Of a stretch of 64,000 nt of DNA, positions 9,759-21,903 are shown in pieces (within the stretch, counting starts at the first letter, position 1; each line of letters starts with the position of its first letter). Made by a program: the position numbers and the translations under genes. The stretch comes from Acanthococcus lagerstroemiae (Eukaryota > Arthropoda > Insecta > Hemiptera > Eriococcidae): the NCBI GenBank assembly GCA_031841125.1, contig CM063112.1, positions 60,317,722 through 60,381,721 on the forward strand. Direction: 5' to 3'. The notes below the pieces were generated by a model, which saw nothing but the letters and a program-made list of their open reading frames with translations, was not told the DNA's origin and ran no database searches.

Positions 9759-12539
9759 GCTCGTTTAGTCAATGAAGAAAACGAAATACCTACCTTTTCT
9801 GCTCTGATTACCATATGGCATCCGTCAGAAGACATCATTTCCTTACTCGCCGAGGGGAAAGTATTTACTTTTCACAACGTCAATGTCGGTGACATCCGGT
9901 AAATCTTTCTACCCATGTACATCGTTACAGAATGGAGTACGTTTAAACCCCTGGGCTTATATAACGATATTTTCTCATAGAAACGGCGAGCTTCGGTTAT
10001 CCACGAGTCGCATGACCAGGTACGAGGTGCAGTCGTCGCTACAAAAGCCCGCTGTCCATCAGAGACGTTTCACCCCAATCGGCGAACTGAAGAACGAATT
10101 TTTATGCACTTTTGGTGAAGTAGACACTGTCGGTGTGGTGCTTGATGCCGAGAACGCTGGAAAACAGGACGCCCATCATCAACACACTGTGTATTTAGCT
10201 GACCTTGCAATGAACATTGTGGCAGTGAAGTTTCGTTCGAATTTGAAAGTTAGTGCATCATACTTTGATCTAGTTCTGTATTCTGCTGTCTTAACCCCTT
10301 TTTTTCCTCTCAGCACATTCCTTTCTTCAATCATCCAAACTGCATTAGTGAGTTTCTTTGTTCTCTTTCTACAGTACCTGCATGAGATTGACAAAATATT
10401 TCTACTTCTTGATGTTGATATTGAGGATACATATTATTCAGGGTCGCGGCTGCCACGAGTATTATTATGTACCCGTAGTAATAGTGGTTTTCCTGGAAGG
10501 TGGTGAAATGTAGCTGCAAAGAAAGTCTTCCTAGCTATGAACAAATCATTCTTTCAAGTGAATTTAGATTGTGTTGGTTCAATCTATTTTTACCTCTCTT
10601 GTCTTATTATTTGTCTGATTTCGTTAATTTCAGGATTCCGGTTTTGAAGACACGTTAAAACGCCAACGGATCGTGGCTGGCATGAATTTGCAGTGGAAAC
10701 GTGGATCTCTATGCTGGAAGATTCCCGTCACGTTCGCCACCGAATACTCAGTGTTCGTACACAAATCGCGACACAAACATCTGCAGTGTTGTTTAGATGA
10801 ATTTTACAATTTTTTCAAGGATCAGGTAATTTTAAAACAACGCGAAATTTGCACAACTTGTGTGTCACTGAACCTCAGAAGTTAATTTATAGAAACTGTC
10901 CCAGGTTTGATTGAGTCATACCACCGAGTGATTTGCGGAATTTAAAAGTAGGGGACGAAATTTTTGGACTACGGCAGCATTCGAAAACGTGTTCTTCCAA
11001 ATTTGAATAATGATTGTAAAATGTCGTTTAAAAATGTTAATGCTTCCGGGTAACTTAGGATAAACGCGGATACATAAGAAGACTTGTCTTCCTGAAAGGG
11101 AAATTTCAGTCGTAAATACACCGACGTAGTTGACCCATAGGAAAATTTTATTCAATTTTAAAGAAAACAGCAGAAGGGTCAAGAAATCTCAAACGTGTTG
11201 TAGAGTTTCGAAAGTCTTGTTGAATTTTGAAAAGTTTAGAAGAGTCTTACAGAGTCTTGACCAGTTTTCAAGGGTTTCAAGCAAATCTTGAAGAATCCTA
11301 ATTAAAACTGAAAAAGGTTTGCAGAGCCTTGAGTAAATTTGTAAGAAATATGAAATCTTAGGGAGGTGTTGAAGAGACTCCATCCACCCAAAAAATGGAA
11401 GATAATCTGCTTCTTTATGATTCTTTTAAGTCATGTAAGCAAATGTGAGCGAATTTATAGCAAATGGAAAACTTCTTTTTTGCTTCTGTGGTTTGCAAGC
11501 GAGAAAAAATGTGTGGCCCCTACCCATTTATGAAAATTAACGATCGCCACCGTTGGACTACCCCTTCAGTCGAGGTATGAAATTAAATAGTTTTACGAAG
11601 ATTCTCACTCAGTCGAGAATTCGGAGTAGTTAACGAAAAGTTTAATTGCACGTTGAAAGGCATTTTTACTTTCGTTGTCTCTGTAAGAAACAATAGTCTT
11701 CAGCACAAACCTTCCCTTATTTCTTATTTATCCGCTCAGTTCCTATTGCGAGGGCAGAAAAATGATCCATGTACTCGAGAAGAAAAAATTTCTTACATGT
11801 TCTGAATTACCCTTTCTGGTACTTCCTTCTTTCTGGATCTGCCGGTTGCACAAGAGCTCGTACATGTAGAGAGTAAAGTTGAACAGAGAAGTGTTTTAAG
11901 ATTTTCTAGCTCAAATTCTGTTGTAATTTTAAGTCAGTTTTAGTTCATTATGAAGCATAGTTCATAAATGAAAACATTTATTTGCAGTTCTTGGTACAAA
12001 TACAGTCTTAAGCATTGCTGTCCTATAAACAACTCATGAGTATCATGTTTTATCCTGAATAATACACTCATCTCTCAAAACCCTTATTAAAAAATGATGT
12101 CAATTGAACCGGCACTACGGAAACGTTTTCACGAACAAATGGCGTAACTCAAATCGGTTTGTACTTACAGTGTCTGGAGTCGTTCGTAGCCGAGTGTGAG
12201 AAGAAACTGATCGAAATTATTCGGTCACCTAGTCCGATGGCAACCAGCACTCCCGTCAAAGTTTCTGGTCGTAACCAAGTGGTCACGCCGGTGGCTACTT
12301 CGAAAGTACGCTCTGGGTTATCCGCCACCGTACCAGCGGCCGATGGACCAGATAATTCGTTCGACCTTTCGAACAACTTAAATCGGAGTGCAAACTCCAA
12401 ATGCGTGCAATCGAGAATCGAGAAGTTACGGGGGTACGGAGAACCTCCTCCGTTGTCGCCGATAACGATGACCGTTCCACCAAAACGCGCCAAACTCTCA
12501 ATACAAACACGTGTTTTCAAATCGAACGAGAAAACTTGA
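9759..12539 (+). CDS. Brca2: BRCA2-like protein, C-terminal part (end of OB2, OB3, tail), 5'-incomplete
   Basis: Four exons with GT-AG junctions and a continuous frame: 9759-9898, 9981-10248, 10634-10825 and 12171-12539 (stop TGA). BRCA2 loads RAD51 on single-stranded DNA during homologous recombination in the nucleus. Exon a carries the end of OB2 (ITIWHPSEDIISLLAEGKVF). Exon b carries the start of OB3 (EVDTVGVV, then VYLADLAMNIVAVKF). Exon c carries the OB3 core (GMNLQWKRG, then TEYSVFVHK). Order and spacing match the BRCA2 DNA-binding domain. Exon d ends in a roughly 120-residue tail with several Ser/Thr-Pro sites (SPSPMATSTPVK) and a basic PPKRAKL stretch that could be a nuclear signal. 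Introns are 82, 385 and 1345 bp. The BRC repeats, helical domain, OB1 and most of OB2 are not seen. RPA1 also has OB folds, but the NLQW and VYLAD context favours BRCA2. Confidence 0.8.
11190..11385. repeat. degenerate short-period repeat (AGTCTTGAA type), copy 1
   Basis: A patch in the last BRCA2-like intron built from loosely repeated words such as GAGTCTTG, TTGAAGAGTC and AAATCTTGAAGAATCC, with a period near 20 bp. The same degenerate class occurs at 27.06-27.39 kb and 32.81-33.24 kb. Confidence 0.6.
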
Positions 12540-13524
12540 CGGTTTTCGTTCCGAAGAGGAATTTACCAATTGTGATTCGAAGAATAACATTGTTATTGCT
12601 TCTACGGTATTGTGATTCCTAATTTTAAGGTTTTGATTTTGTTTCTTACCTTTTTTTTTTTTTTTTTTTTTTTCTGTAGGTAAACTAGTTAACAGACCAG
12701 TTGAAGATGTAATTTAAAGATAGATTTTCATTCCTAAATGTGTACAGAATATAACCATGACACCCTCCTTCTCCTCTATACTTATCTCTTTGTTAAGGTA
12801 TATGGCTGGATCTGTGAGTGGGAAGGTTTAGTTTCTCGTGGATTGGAGGATGTTTGTTCTCGAGAAAGCAGTAATGAAAAGTGGAGACTCCTAAAAATTA
12901 CTGACGGTTACTGTCACGCTTCCGCCTCCGTGGATACTTGTTTGGGAAAATTTGCCTGACGTCAACTGCACTTCCAAGTAGTTAGGAATCTGTGACTAGA
13001 GGCTAGGCATGAGTGTCAGTAATTTTTCATAATTTGGATGAAAAGATGTCATAATACCCTAAGGAAGCAAAATTCCTTGCATTTGTAGAATTACCCCGAG
13101 TTGAGATCGAGTATAAGTTTCAAATCTGTTCATTACGTTTTGATTCAGCGGTATAATTGTGAACTCAAGGTCCAGCTCTGGTTCTAGTTGAATGAGTGAT
13201 ATTAAATGGTGCCCTTCATCTAACCCAGTGCATCGCATTTCAGCTAAACGTGAAACTCATGCCGAGTGTGCATCCTGATAAACATATCCTGGCCGTTATT
13301 TACTCAACTTGGCTGCAACCGGTCTACGTGTGTAATATAACTAATGAAGCAAACACCATTCTCTATCGTAAATCAAGAATACACGCAAATGCTGCGTTGA
13401 TTTGTATTTGCTTTTTCGATTCAACTACGCAAAGCCCGTGTAATTAATTTGGTTTCCACAAATGTGTCATTCTTAATTACCCGACACTATGAGCCGTTTT
13501 GCCACGATATTGCATCTTCGCTCG
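12540..13524. other. intergenic, T23 tract, no gene seen
   Basis: A run of 23 T at 12651-12673 lies just beyond the BRCA2-like stop. No canonical AATAAA was found close behind that stop. The remainder is non-coding up to the promoter of the next gene. Confidence 0.5.
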
Positions 13525-13532
13525 TATAAATA
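13525..13532 (+). promoter_or_regulatory. TATA box of the 13.6-18.6 kb secreted-protein gene
   Basis: TATAAATA lies 62 bp upstream of the start codon at 13594. A transcription start about 30 bp downstream (near 13555) would give a leader of roughly 40 nt. A strong TATA box is common in highly expressed tissue-specific insect genes. Confidence 0.6.
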
Positions 13533-13593
13533 TTCTTTTTGGACTCGCGATCACCCGTTAAACGACCGTTTTCGTGCGCTGTTTCCAACTATT

Positions 13594-16500
13594 ATGAAAT
13601 TCCTCGTGGTACTCGCGTTGATTATAAGCGCGGTGCTGGTAAGTCGACTTCCTGGACCATCCTAACACTGTAATTCATATTCCAGTTACTAATTCCCTCA
13701 TCTTATTTTACAGATCTGTCAAGCGAATGTAAATGTCTCGGTTGATGTTGATGTCGAAGTCACCGTACCAGACCCTCTGGACTTGATCAATAATGTCTCG
13801 CATTCCTTGTTTGAAGTCTATAAAGCTAGCGTCGTCGCTCTTCGCAAACGCTGCCTCGATTTCGCCAACGAAGTGAAATCGGATGCTGCGGATGTCGCGA
13901 ATAATGTTAAGTCAGATGTTGCAAACATTGCAAACGATGTCAAGTCGGATATCTCGAATGTTGCGAATGACGTGGCAGAAGCCGCCGACCAGGCAGTGGC
14001 CGCCACGTTGGATGCGTTGAACTACATGCAAGACGAAGTGAATTTAGTCACCGCCGATTTTCAGTTGGCTGTTGACAAGCTGTCGGACTTCATCGACCAG
14101 GCTTTGAGAGCAGGAAATGAGAAAATACAAGATGTGAAACATATTTGGGACGCGCTTCGACATGGTACTCGCCGACTGACCCGCGACATCAACAAGTTGC
14201 GGTCCTACGTAATTGATAAAGTGAAAGCGATTTCCAAGAAGTTCGGCAGAGAGACGAAGGAGTTCCAGCTGGCCATGAAGGAGCTGTATACGGATGTGCA
14301 GCGAAAGCTGTTCTATGAAATTCGTCGAACGTGGAGCATGTTTAAAAATGCGTTACAGTTGCCATTGAAAAATTATTTTGAAATCGATTTGCAGGTTAGT
14401 ATTACGCCTTGTTTGTCTATTTGTATCTCCTGTTTTGTTGAGTTACGTTATAGATTTGATGTGCGTTTGTGCAGCAGCGTTTATTGTTTCGCGTAGGATG
14501 CGGACTCTCAAAATTAGGTGCGCCACTGCAGCTACGTAACTTGCCAAACCAACAACCTCTGTACGTGCTCTTCAGGAATGCTCTTCCAATTGTCTTTCCC
14601 ATCAGTATCGCCATTTCCCTCATTTTTGTGTTACCATGCATTTCTGTTTTCTTTACCCTGTTCATCACTTCTGCTGCAGATTTACTTAGTCGCTACCAAG
14701 TCCCATACAATACCTACTTAGCGAGTGAATGAATCATACTAGTTGTCTACAGATATGAACAATACATCCTTTGAAAAAGATCATCGTAAAACTGCTTAGA
14801 AAATATAGTTTGTAGAAAGTTCTCTGCTAACGTTGAAATCTAGCCAAACCTCTCCAACCCAAGCTGAACCACATTTTAAGTTATTATTCTAATTTGTGTT
14901 ATCCTTTTTTCTCTTTTTTTTTTTAGTTCTTATACAAAGATTGGACCCAACTTCTTCACTTCGTCGAGAACAAACCTCTGGAAATCCTGTACAAAACTAG
15001 GGACCTGCTCAATGCGGTCAACAACGCCGTTCTAACCAAGTTTTTCCTCGCTGGCTCCCTCTTACAACAGTTAGATTGGTCTCGGTCGATTCTCGCTTTA
15101 CAAGATGCAGTTCAGATCAAGCGTATCGTCGACTTTGCCCTTCAACGACTCGAAAACTACCTCAACAACTCCATGACTTACGTTTACTCGCAATATGGCA
15201 AAGATACAGCTGCTTTCGACGACGCGGCCCAAGCGCTCTACCTCCAGACTCTAGAAGAACTCAAGATTTTAATCGCGTTAACTGAAATACCATTTTTGCG
15301 AGCTTATTGTCTTCCTGGTGCGAACATGTTCTTCAATGTGCCGACACTAGACGCAACATATAAAGGCCAGTTCGTAGAATTGTTGAAATACCTACAGCAA
15401 CAAAATTACCCAATCCACCTGGACGAGAATGAGTTCACGTATCCTGTTTTAGGTGCCCCTGAAACTCCTTTAGAGGACATACAACCACGATCTATACCAT
15501 CCGAATCACCTGATCTCACTCAACGTAATATGACTGGGAACAAACCTGGTCGAATTTTCTACCAGTTGCCGAATGAAAGCGAAATTCCCTTCGATTATCC
15601 ACCTGGAAGAACGTGCTTGCATAAGGGACCAGTCCGTAGACCAGGGCCGAATGTTTACGCGAACATAATGCACGAAAAATCGATACAGGAAATTACCGAG
15701 GCGTATAGTTTAATTTTCAGAGACATACGAAGGAGGAAGGATTCTGTCCATAAAGATGTGGCCACATATTTGGAAATGTTGATGATGAAACTGAAAGATG
15801 ACTCGGACGCATTTTCGTTGACTGTGAATTATCTCAAGGCTTATGTTGCACAATGTGCTGTATTCATCGACGATGCTTTCAACGAGTCTTATCCCGGGTA
15901 TGTGGACGTTCTAGTCTCGTTGAATGAGGATGTGATGTTTAGGCTTGATGTGATCGCATTTTACACATCTCATTCGTTAAAACGGACGTGCACTTATCTC
16001 ACCTCAGTCAGTCACCAGACACCATCGTGGCAACATGTGATGCAAAACTCCAACTTTGTAAATAATAAATTTGAATGGTTCAGTGCAAAAAAAACTGATG
16101 TGGAATATTCCCCTGAACTAATTCAAGAACAGTCTAGTCTTAGTATTGATGTAAGTAATCAGAATACCATTCAAACTGTGGAGGAACAAACAGCGCAAGG
16201 AACGCAGGACAAGAAAGAGCTTGGAACCACACAGAACAAGGAAATCGAGGCTGCACAAACTAGTACATTGCAGTTGGGCTCAGAGAATGCATCACAGGGA
16301 ACGCCTGTCAGTGAGAAAGTGGTAATGGCGCAAAACTCGGAAACTGCAGGGGTACAAATGCAGGCTGCAAGAATCTCGCAGGAAACGCAGATGGCTGATA
16401 GGAAACTTGACACTGTAACCAATGTGGAGAACATTCAAGCTGCTGAATCAAAACAGCAACAAAAAACAGAGCTCACAACAGATAAGAAATTTGAGGCCGC

Positions 16501-18586
16501 AACTAATGTGCAAAACATTCAAGCTGCTGAATCAAAACAGCAACAAGATAAGAAGTTTGAGGCCGCAATTAATGTGCAAAACATTCAAGCTGCTGAATCT
16601 AAACAGAAGATGGTCCCTCAGGTAATTCCACAAGAAACAACTGGTACTGAAACGAGAAGTTTAAATCAAAATTACTCTAATCAACAGATGGTTCAAACAC
16701 AAACTTCGGAAGGTGAAGAATTAACCCAGGCAAAAGGGGAAGAGGAGGAAAAGGAAGAGAGTGAAGAAGGAATGAGTATGTTTGCTTCTATCACCAAGGA
16801 ACTTACAACCACTAATCAGAAAATTGTAAACACAGTTGTGGCAAATGGTAACAGCGCCGAAGGTGAGCCAGATACTGTTAGAACATTCGTATCAGGCACT
16901 GTAAAAGCCGACGCGAAACAAGATTCTTCTCTTGTGGTTATAAACTCATCTGGTGAAGGTAATGGTGATGTGACGAAGCAAGTCAGCAAGGGTGCTGAGA
17001 TGTCCATGCAGAATTCCAATTCCTCCGGTTACATGAACCAGACACGCGATATAGATGCGCAAAATAATGTGGAACAACAAAAGCTTCCTCCTAATAATAC
17101 ATTGTCAGTTCCAAAAACTGTGAAACCTGAGTCAGGAGAATCAGGAGAAGACTTGTTTATTAGTCAGAGGAACTCTCAGGTAACGGACAGGAATTCATCA
17201 GTGGTCGAGAAAGTTACCCACGACGATAACGACACTCCTAACCCTGATGATGATACCACAATATTCACCAAGATATTCACTGATACCACCAAGAAAGTTG
17301 AAAACTCATCAGCTGTGGTCGTGATGGGCTCTGCAGAAAGTGAAGAGAGTGGCGAAGAGGAAAGCACTAAAGTAGATGAAGTAGGAAAACAATCCTCGAA
17401 TGCCGCCAAGCTCTATATGTCCAATACTAATTCTGCAAGATCGATAACACCGCGACGTGAAAAGAAGTCTCTTTCTGAAATCGCTATTGAGAAGAACGCC
17501 AACCAAGCTCGAGATATTTCTTCAGTCGTAACCACAACTGACAGTACAACTAAAAACTCGAGCCGCGCTACTCAAACCGACGCGAATTTAGCAAATCAAG
17601 GTTCTGGGTACCTGTCGGAAAGTCATTATACCAACTTTGAATATGAAAAGGACCGCGTAGATTCGACGCATTTGAGTAACACAGGCTGTAAAGGAGGTCA
17701 CCAGGATGCCATTAGCATGCTTAGCGATGCGATTGCTTCCATCAACATCATGTATAACTCGGTTGTGCACGAACTCAACGACACGCTGGAGCGTCTTCGA
17801 TACATCAACAATGCTCGGGCGAAGACCGAGATGGGCTATATCAATTTGATTCTCCGGGATGCGGAATGCGCGATGTCGGAATTTCAATTTATGACGTTCA
17901 TCTTACAGGCGTACATCACGGATACGATGGAGTACGCCTCTATTCAGTATGAGATTGACAGTGCCGAGTATAAGTACGCGATCGAATGTTTGGAATCAGA
18001 TGTGCGCGAGAAAGCCTACTTCGTTGTCTCCTATGTGGAGATCGCATTGAAACGGTGCCTCTTGCATGTGAAGGATGGTGCTGGCTTCTTAGTCTACCCA
18101 ACAGTGGGCTATGCTGAGCACGCGTCCCAATTCTTCGGGTACTTCAGTATTAACGGTTATGACTTGTCATTTGATCGGGTGACTATGGACGCAAAAGCGC
18201 TTACAAAATTCATCGACCAATTTCTCATAAATATTTCAGCAAACGTACGAGACGTATTTGATGATATCAATGCTGGCCTCGTGAACGCATATCGCCACCA
18301 TAATGCACCGTTCGCCACCCTGGTTATAGGTTCGTTGAAAGAGGCCAACAATGTCTTTGAGAATTCGATGAAGCAGATTCAGAACTATTGGCAGTTCGCG
18401 AAAAATGAGGTTGTCACGTTGAAGTTATCCGAAGAGCAGATCAGCGACTTCATTAGGGGGATGTACCTCGAATGCGTCCATCGGGTTAACGTTCTTGTTA
18501 CGTTTGTGTCCGGCACATTTATGCGAGCCGATACATTTAACAGGGATTTAAGACATGTGGTTCTGAGTGGTCAAAAAAATAACTGA
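13594..18586 (+). CDS. large secreted helical protein with Q/S/T/E-rich centre (1461 aa, function unknown)
   Basis: Exons are 13594-13638, 13714-14394 and 14927-18586, all phase-0 GT-AG. Exon 1 encodes only the hydrophobic core of a signal peptide (MKFLVVLALIISAVL). Likely cleavage is after residue 19 (ICQA|NV). Residues 66-105 hold an 11-residue amphipathic repeat of the form VANDVKSDVAN, like apolipoprotein- or LEA-type helices. A largely helical N-terminal region follows to about residue 640. Residues about 680-1150 are low complexity (Q, S, T, E, N) with a three-copy repeat around NIQAAESKQ (nt 16417-16610). Several Ser-Gly pairs lie in acidic context (ESGESGED, EESGEEES, SSGEGNGD) and could carry glycosaminoglycan. 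A second helical, Cys-bearing domain spans about 1160-1450. I recognise no family. Extracellular location is inferred from the signal peptide; a structural or secretion role is a guess. Confidence 0.85.
16417..16610 (+). repeat. in-frame tandem repeat within the secreted-protein gene
   Basis: Three in-frame copies of a unit with core NIQAAESKQ. The first two are followed by QQ and a short spacer with the sequence DKKFEAA. Units are about 72-90 bp and differ by a few bases and a short length change. This indicates slippage-type expansion inside the low-complexity region. Confidence 0.85.
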
Positions 18587-18646
18587 AATTGATGTAGCAT
18601 GGAGATAAGATACATTGTAAGTTGGTTGTAATTTGTTTTTCTGATG

Positions 18647-18656
18647 AATAAATAAA
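18647..18656 (+). terminator. polyadenylation signals (two overlapping AATAAA)
   Basis: AATAAATAAA at 18647-18656 contains two overlapping AATAAA hexamers about 60 bp after the stop codon at 18584-18586. This is a normal distance for a 3' end. Confidence 0.8.
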
Positions 18657-19266
18657 GTGATGCCACTATTGCATTAAGTATGTCGGATTTAAATTAAACT
18701 TGTGAGTGAATTGGCACATGTAGATTTTATGCACCGGTTTGATTATTGAGCTGATAATGTCAGTTTTCTTTTGTACAGAGTATTCTCTCTGTTCCCCTGT
18801 AATTTCTTGTGAAAACGATATACCTACCTGTACACAAACTTCTTAAGACAAACCCGAAATTGACAACCTGGGCCCTTTCTGTTTCTTATTTCAAACTGCG
18901 GAGCTGGAATGGAATGAGATATCGAAAAACGATAAAGTGGACTATCCAAAACGCTGAAAAACCAAAAATCTATTTTCTGGTCGAAATTCAGAAAAATGGC
19001 TTTACAGCCATACCTAAGATCGACAAAGTGGGCCCGTTCGATGGAGACGTACACATATTTCTACTTGGAAACAAGTAAATGTAACTGGCATTCGTGTATT
19101 TTCCCGAGGAAATCGGCATATTTCTCCGACTGTGATAATTCAGAGCAAACAAATCGTTCAGAACTTGCAAGAAGACAATCAGTGTCAAAAAATACATTTA
19201 ATGGAGTTTGCGAAAGGATCTACTGCTTGAGATCACAGATAAAAGCAAGGTCAGATAGGTGATGCG
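18657..19266. other. intergenic, no gene seen
   Basis: Non-coding sequence between the polyadenylation signal and a foldback element. Confidence 0.5.
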
Positions 19267-20964
19267 GCCTAAGTCGATTTTTTCAAATTTTTCTTTAGTC
19301 CTCTATTTGCAGTGGCGAAAAAATTTCGCATGCCATCGTTACTACAATCCATCCCCCTCCAGAGGGATGCGGCCTCGAAATAAGTATATGATTTCCACTC
19401 TTTCACATCTATCTTTGGCATTTTTTGCTCGAATGTTACAAAATTTGGCATGTAGTGAAAGCTCCCAAGTATAAATACAACCAAATTGTTTCCTACCTTT
19501 TTTGATTTATAAAATCGATTTTGAAATTTTCAAAATGGCGCCCACGCTGCCATTTTTGAGCTGGCAAAGAATTTTAATTTGCAAATATTTCTCAATGTAT
19601 TCTCCAACTTTATGCCAATTTTCAGCATTTCTAGAGTGGTGGCATATACCTAATTACTCAAGAATTTTTTCCCCCTGATGCCTCATGAAGCTGAAAAACT
19701 GCATAGATCCTGCATCAATTTCTTTTCAAGTAAGAGCTATATGAATGGTAACCTCCCTCCAACATTTTTAGTTACCCCTATACTTCTTCACCGGATATCA
19801 CTTGGAGTGGATGACGATGGACGCACGCCAAAGTGGCTCTCCAGACACCGCACCCCTAGCCTCGGAAACTATCCTTCCGAGTATCGCATCAATGACCAGA
19901 GGGACACATTGAGGCTGCCCAGAGGCCCCCTTTCGCCTCTCTGCTTTGGATGCGCGCTATCCTGCCAGGGCCACTGTGGGACACCCTACTGTCCCCTCAC
20001 CTCCCTGTCTTACGTTTGGGAACGCAGGAAGGTGGTGACGGCGGGGTGAGTCCTGTTGGGGCGTTCGCAGCAGCTGCAGCAGTTCTAGGCTGGTACAGAG
20101 TCGTTGTGTCTGCTATGGGTCGAGCTTTGTCCGTCAACCCTTTGCCTCGACCACTATGTCCGCATCTTCTTCTTCATGATGGTCGAGTCAAAGGCAGACA
20201 CCCGGTTTCATCCGCTTCCACTCTTCAACATTTCCGGAATCAAAGTGTCCGGCGCAAGACGGCTGATCACGCCGTTGCTATCGCTCGTGTTGCAGCCGAG
20301 ATCGATCGCTGCTGCCTTACTGCGTCTCTTCTGCCCCCAGGCCTCACACTCGAACCCTGTACCCAAGGTTGTCTTCCGTCCCCCAATCGCAGTACGCGCA
20401 CACGGGGCTCAGCGCTGTCGCCATTCGATAAGAAGTATTATATTCCCTTTGAAAAAGTACGGGGGTAGCTTAAGATTTTAAAGGGAGGTTACCCTTCATA
20501 TAGCTCTTACTTGAAAAAAAAACTGGTGCCGGATCTGGGTTTTCAGCTTCATGAGCAAAAATCACTGGGGGAAAAAAAGAAAAAAATAGTTTTTTGATCG
20601 CTTAAGTATGTGCCACCACTTTAAAAATGCTGAAAATTGGCCAAGAGGGGGCATACATTGAGAAAAATTAGCAATTTTTCTGCCAGCTCAAAAATTGATT
20701 TTAGAGGTCAAGAAATTTAGGGGGGGGGGAAATCTAAAAATGTGGTTGTAGTTATACTGGGAGTCTTCACCTACCTGCCAAATTTCATAACATTCGAGCA
20801 AAAATGCCCAGGATAGAGCTGAAAGAGTGAAAATCGTATATTTCGAAGCCACGCCCCTCTGGATGGGGTTAGGATTGTAATGATGGGTTCTGACATTTTC
20901 TTTTACCATTGCAAATAGAGGACTGAAGAAAAATTTAGAAAAACTAGAAAAAAACGACTTAGGC
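19267..20964. mobile_element. foldback element: long inverted repeats around a non-LTR retrotransposon tail
   Basis: Arms of about 500 bp (19267-~19785 and ~20465-20964) are inverted copies of one another, starting GCCTAAGTCG and ending CGACTTAGGC. Shared landmarks in mirrored order include AGTCCTCTATTTGCA, TTTTTGCTCGAATGTTA (variant), ATTTTCAGCATTT and AAGTAAGAGCTATATGAA. The arms have diverged by many substitutions and indels. The ~700-bp centre is GC-richer and is itself a decayed minus-strand non-LTR tail annotated separately. The structure could be a foldback transposon or two inverted copies of one repeat that captured an insertion. No clear target duplication was found. Confidence 0.65.
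19800..20430 (-). pseudogene. decayed 3' tail of a non-LTR reverse transcriptase ORF
   Basis: On the minus strand, near 20330-20370, this reads FECEAWGQKRR. That is a variant of the C-terminal zinc-finger tail (HTLFEC..W..ER) of R1/Jockey-type reverse transcriptases. The rest aligns by eye with the better preserved copy at 23.6-24.27 kb (shared AGACACCGCACCCC, GAGTATCGCATCA, ACGGCTGATCACGC, AGGCCTCACACTCGAAC). There is no intact frame. It sits between the arms of the foldback element. Confidence 0.6.
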
Positions 20965-21257
20965 TAATTCCCCTTTCCTACCCCGATAGAGCCTTTCTAA
21001 GCATCAAGCGTGTTTCTAAAATGAGGTGACTTATAATGACTGAAGATTTTGATTCAAAGACCCAAAGCAATGATGAACCGACGTATCGAAATCTGAATAA
21101 TATTTACATTGAAACCGTTTCACAACTTGTGACCCCAAGGAACTCCTAACTCTCAAAAAAAATTCACCGGTTTTTTCATATTAGTCTTACCCAATTCTGA
21201 ATCACCGATACAATCGTAGCTGGACTTTGCGGAGATGCTGGAGAGTGAAGTCCCCCT

Positions 21258-21476
21258 TTTTTTTCTAATTTACTCTCAATCCGAGCCCTGGAATTCGCTC
21301 TTCCGAGCATTACCTCAGAGACGTCGGGGAGGCTGTTAGGGCTGTCTTGACCTCTCCCCTTCTGGCCGAAAAACCGGCGTGCTACGTCGAAATCTGGCAA
21401 GTTGCTACGTGGGCTCGAACCGGCGACCTCCGGATTCTGAGACCAACGCGCTATCCACTCAGCCAACCAGACCCCT
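21258..21476 (-). mobile_element. tRNA-derived SINE (family 1), minus strand
   Basis: Reverse-complement copy of the 5400-5618 SINE with better preserved promoter boxes: A box TGGCTGAGTGG and B box GGTTCGAGCCC. The tRNA-like head is followed by the tail ACAGCCTCCCCGACGTCTC...GGCTCGGATTGAGAGTAAA and ends in an A-rich run (T9 on the + strand near 21258). I could not identify its target duplication. Confidence 0.85.
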
Positions 21477-21903
21477 CCCCAGAAGGCTGATTTAGTTTCC
21501 CTTAGTCAAAAAAAATTACTGAGCCCTTGCGAAAAAATCGGAGTTATTTTTATACGAAGCAAAATACTCCCATAGATGTCTATAGTGTCTACTAAAGGGT
21601 TTATACTCGACTTAGGTAAACATTTTGTGTCGACTTTGCCTTTTAGGAAATTTTTTCGAATTCCTTAGAAATCTGTAAGTAAGGCAGCTAAATCGACTTT
21701 TGGTCCGCGATAATTTCCATAGCCCCACACCCAGCTTACAAGCCAATTCCACTGATGGACATGATCAGAATAATAATTTTAACCGGAATTGCAATTCCCA
21801 CCTCAGTGCCGTTGCATTCTTCCTCATTTCAACTTGGACAGCAGGAAGAAATAAGTTTAAATTAATTCTCAATTCACTTCGGCTCATTGTGAGAGACATT
21901 AGT
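21477..21903. other. intergenic, no gene seen
   Basis: Non-coding sequence between a SINE and an AT-rich inverted-repeat element. Confidence 0.45.

Noticed and set aside
12159..12170. Apparent start codon-like extension of the last BRCA2-like exon
   Set aside because: The extra codons are the intron end; the TTACAG acceptor at 12165-12170 joins in frame to the previous exon.
20104..20481. Open frames of 125-172 codons on the + strand at 19.95-20.48 kb
   Set aside because: They are antisense to a decayed reverse-transcriptase tail and owe their length to its GC-richness.
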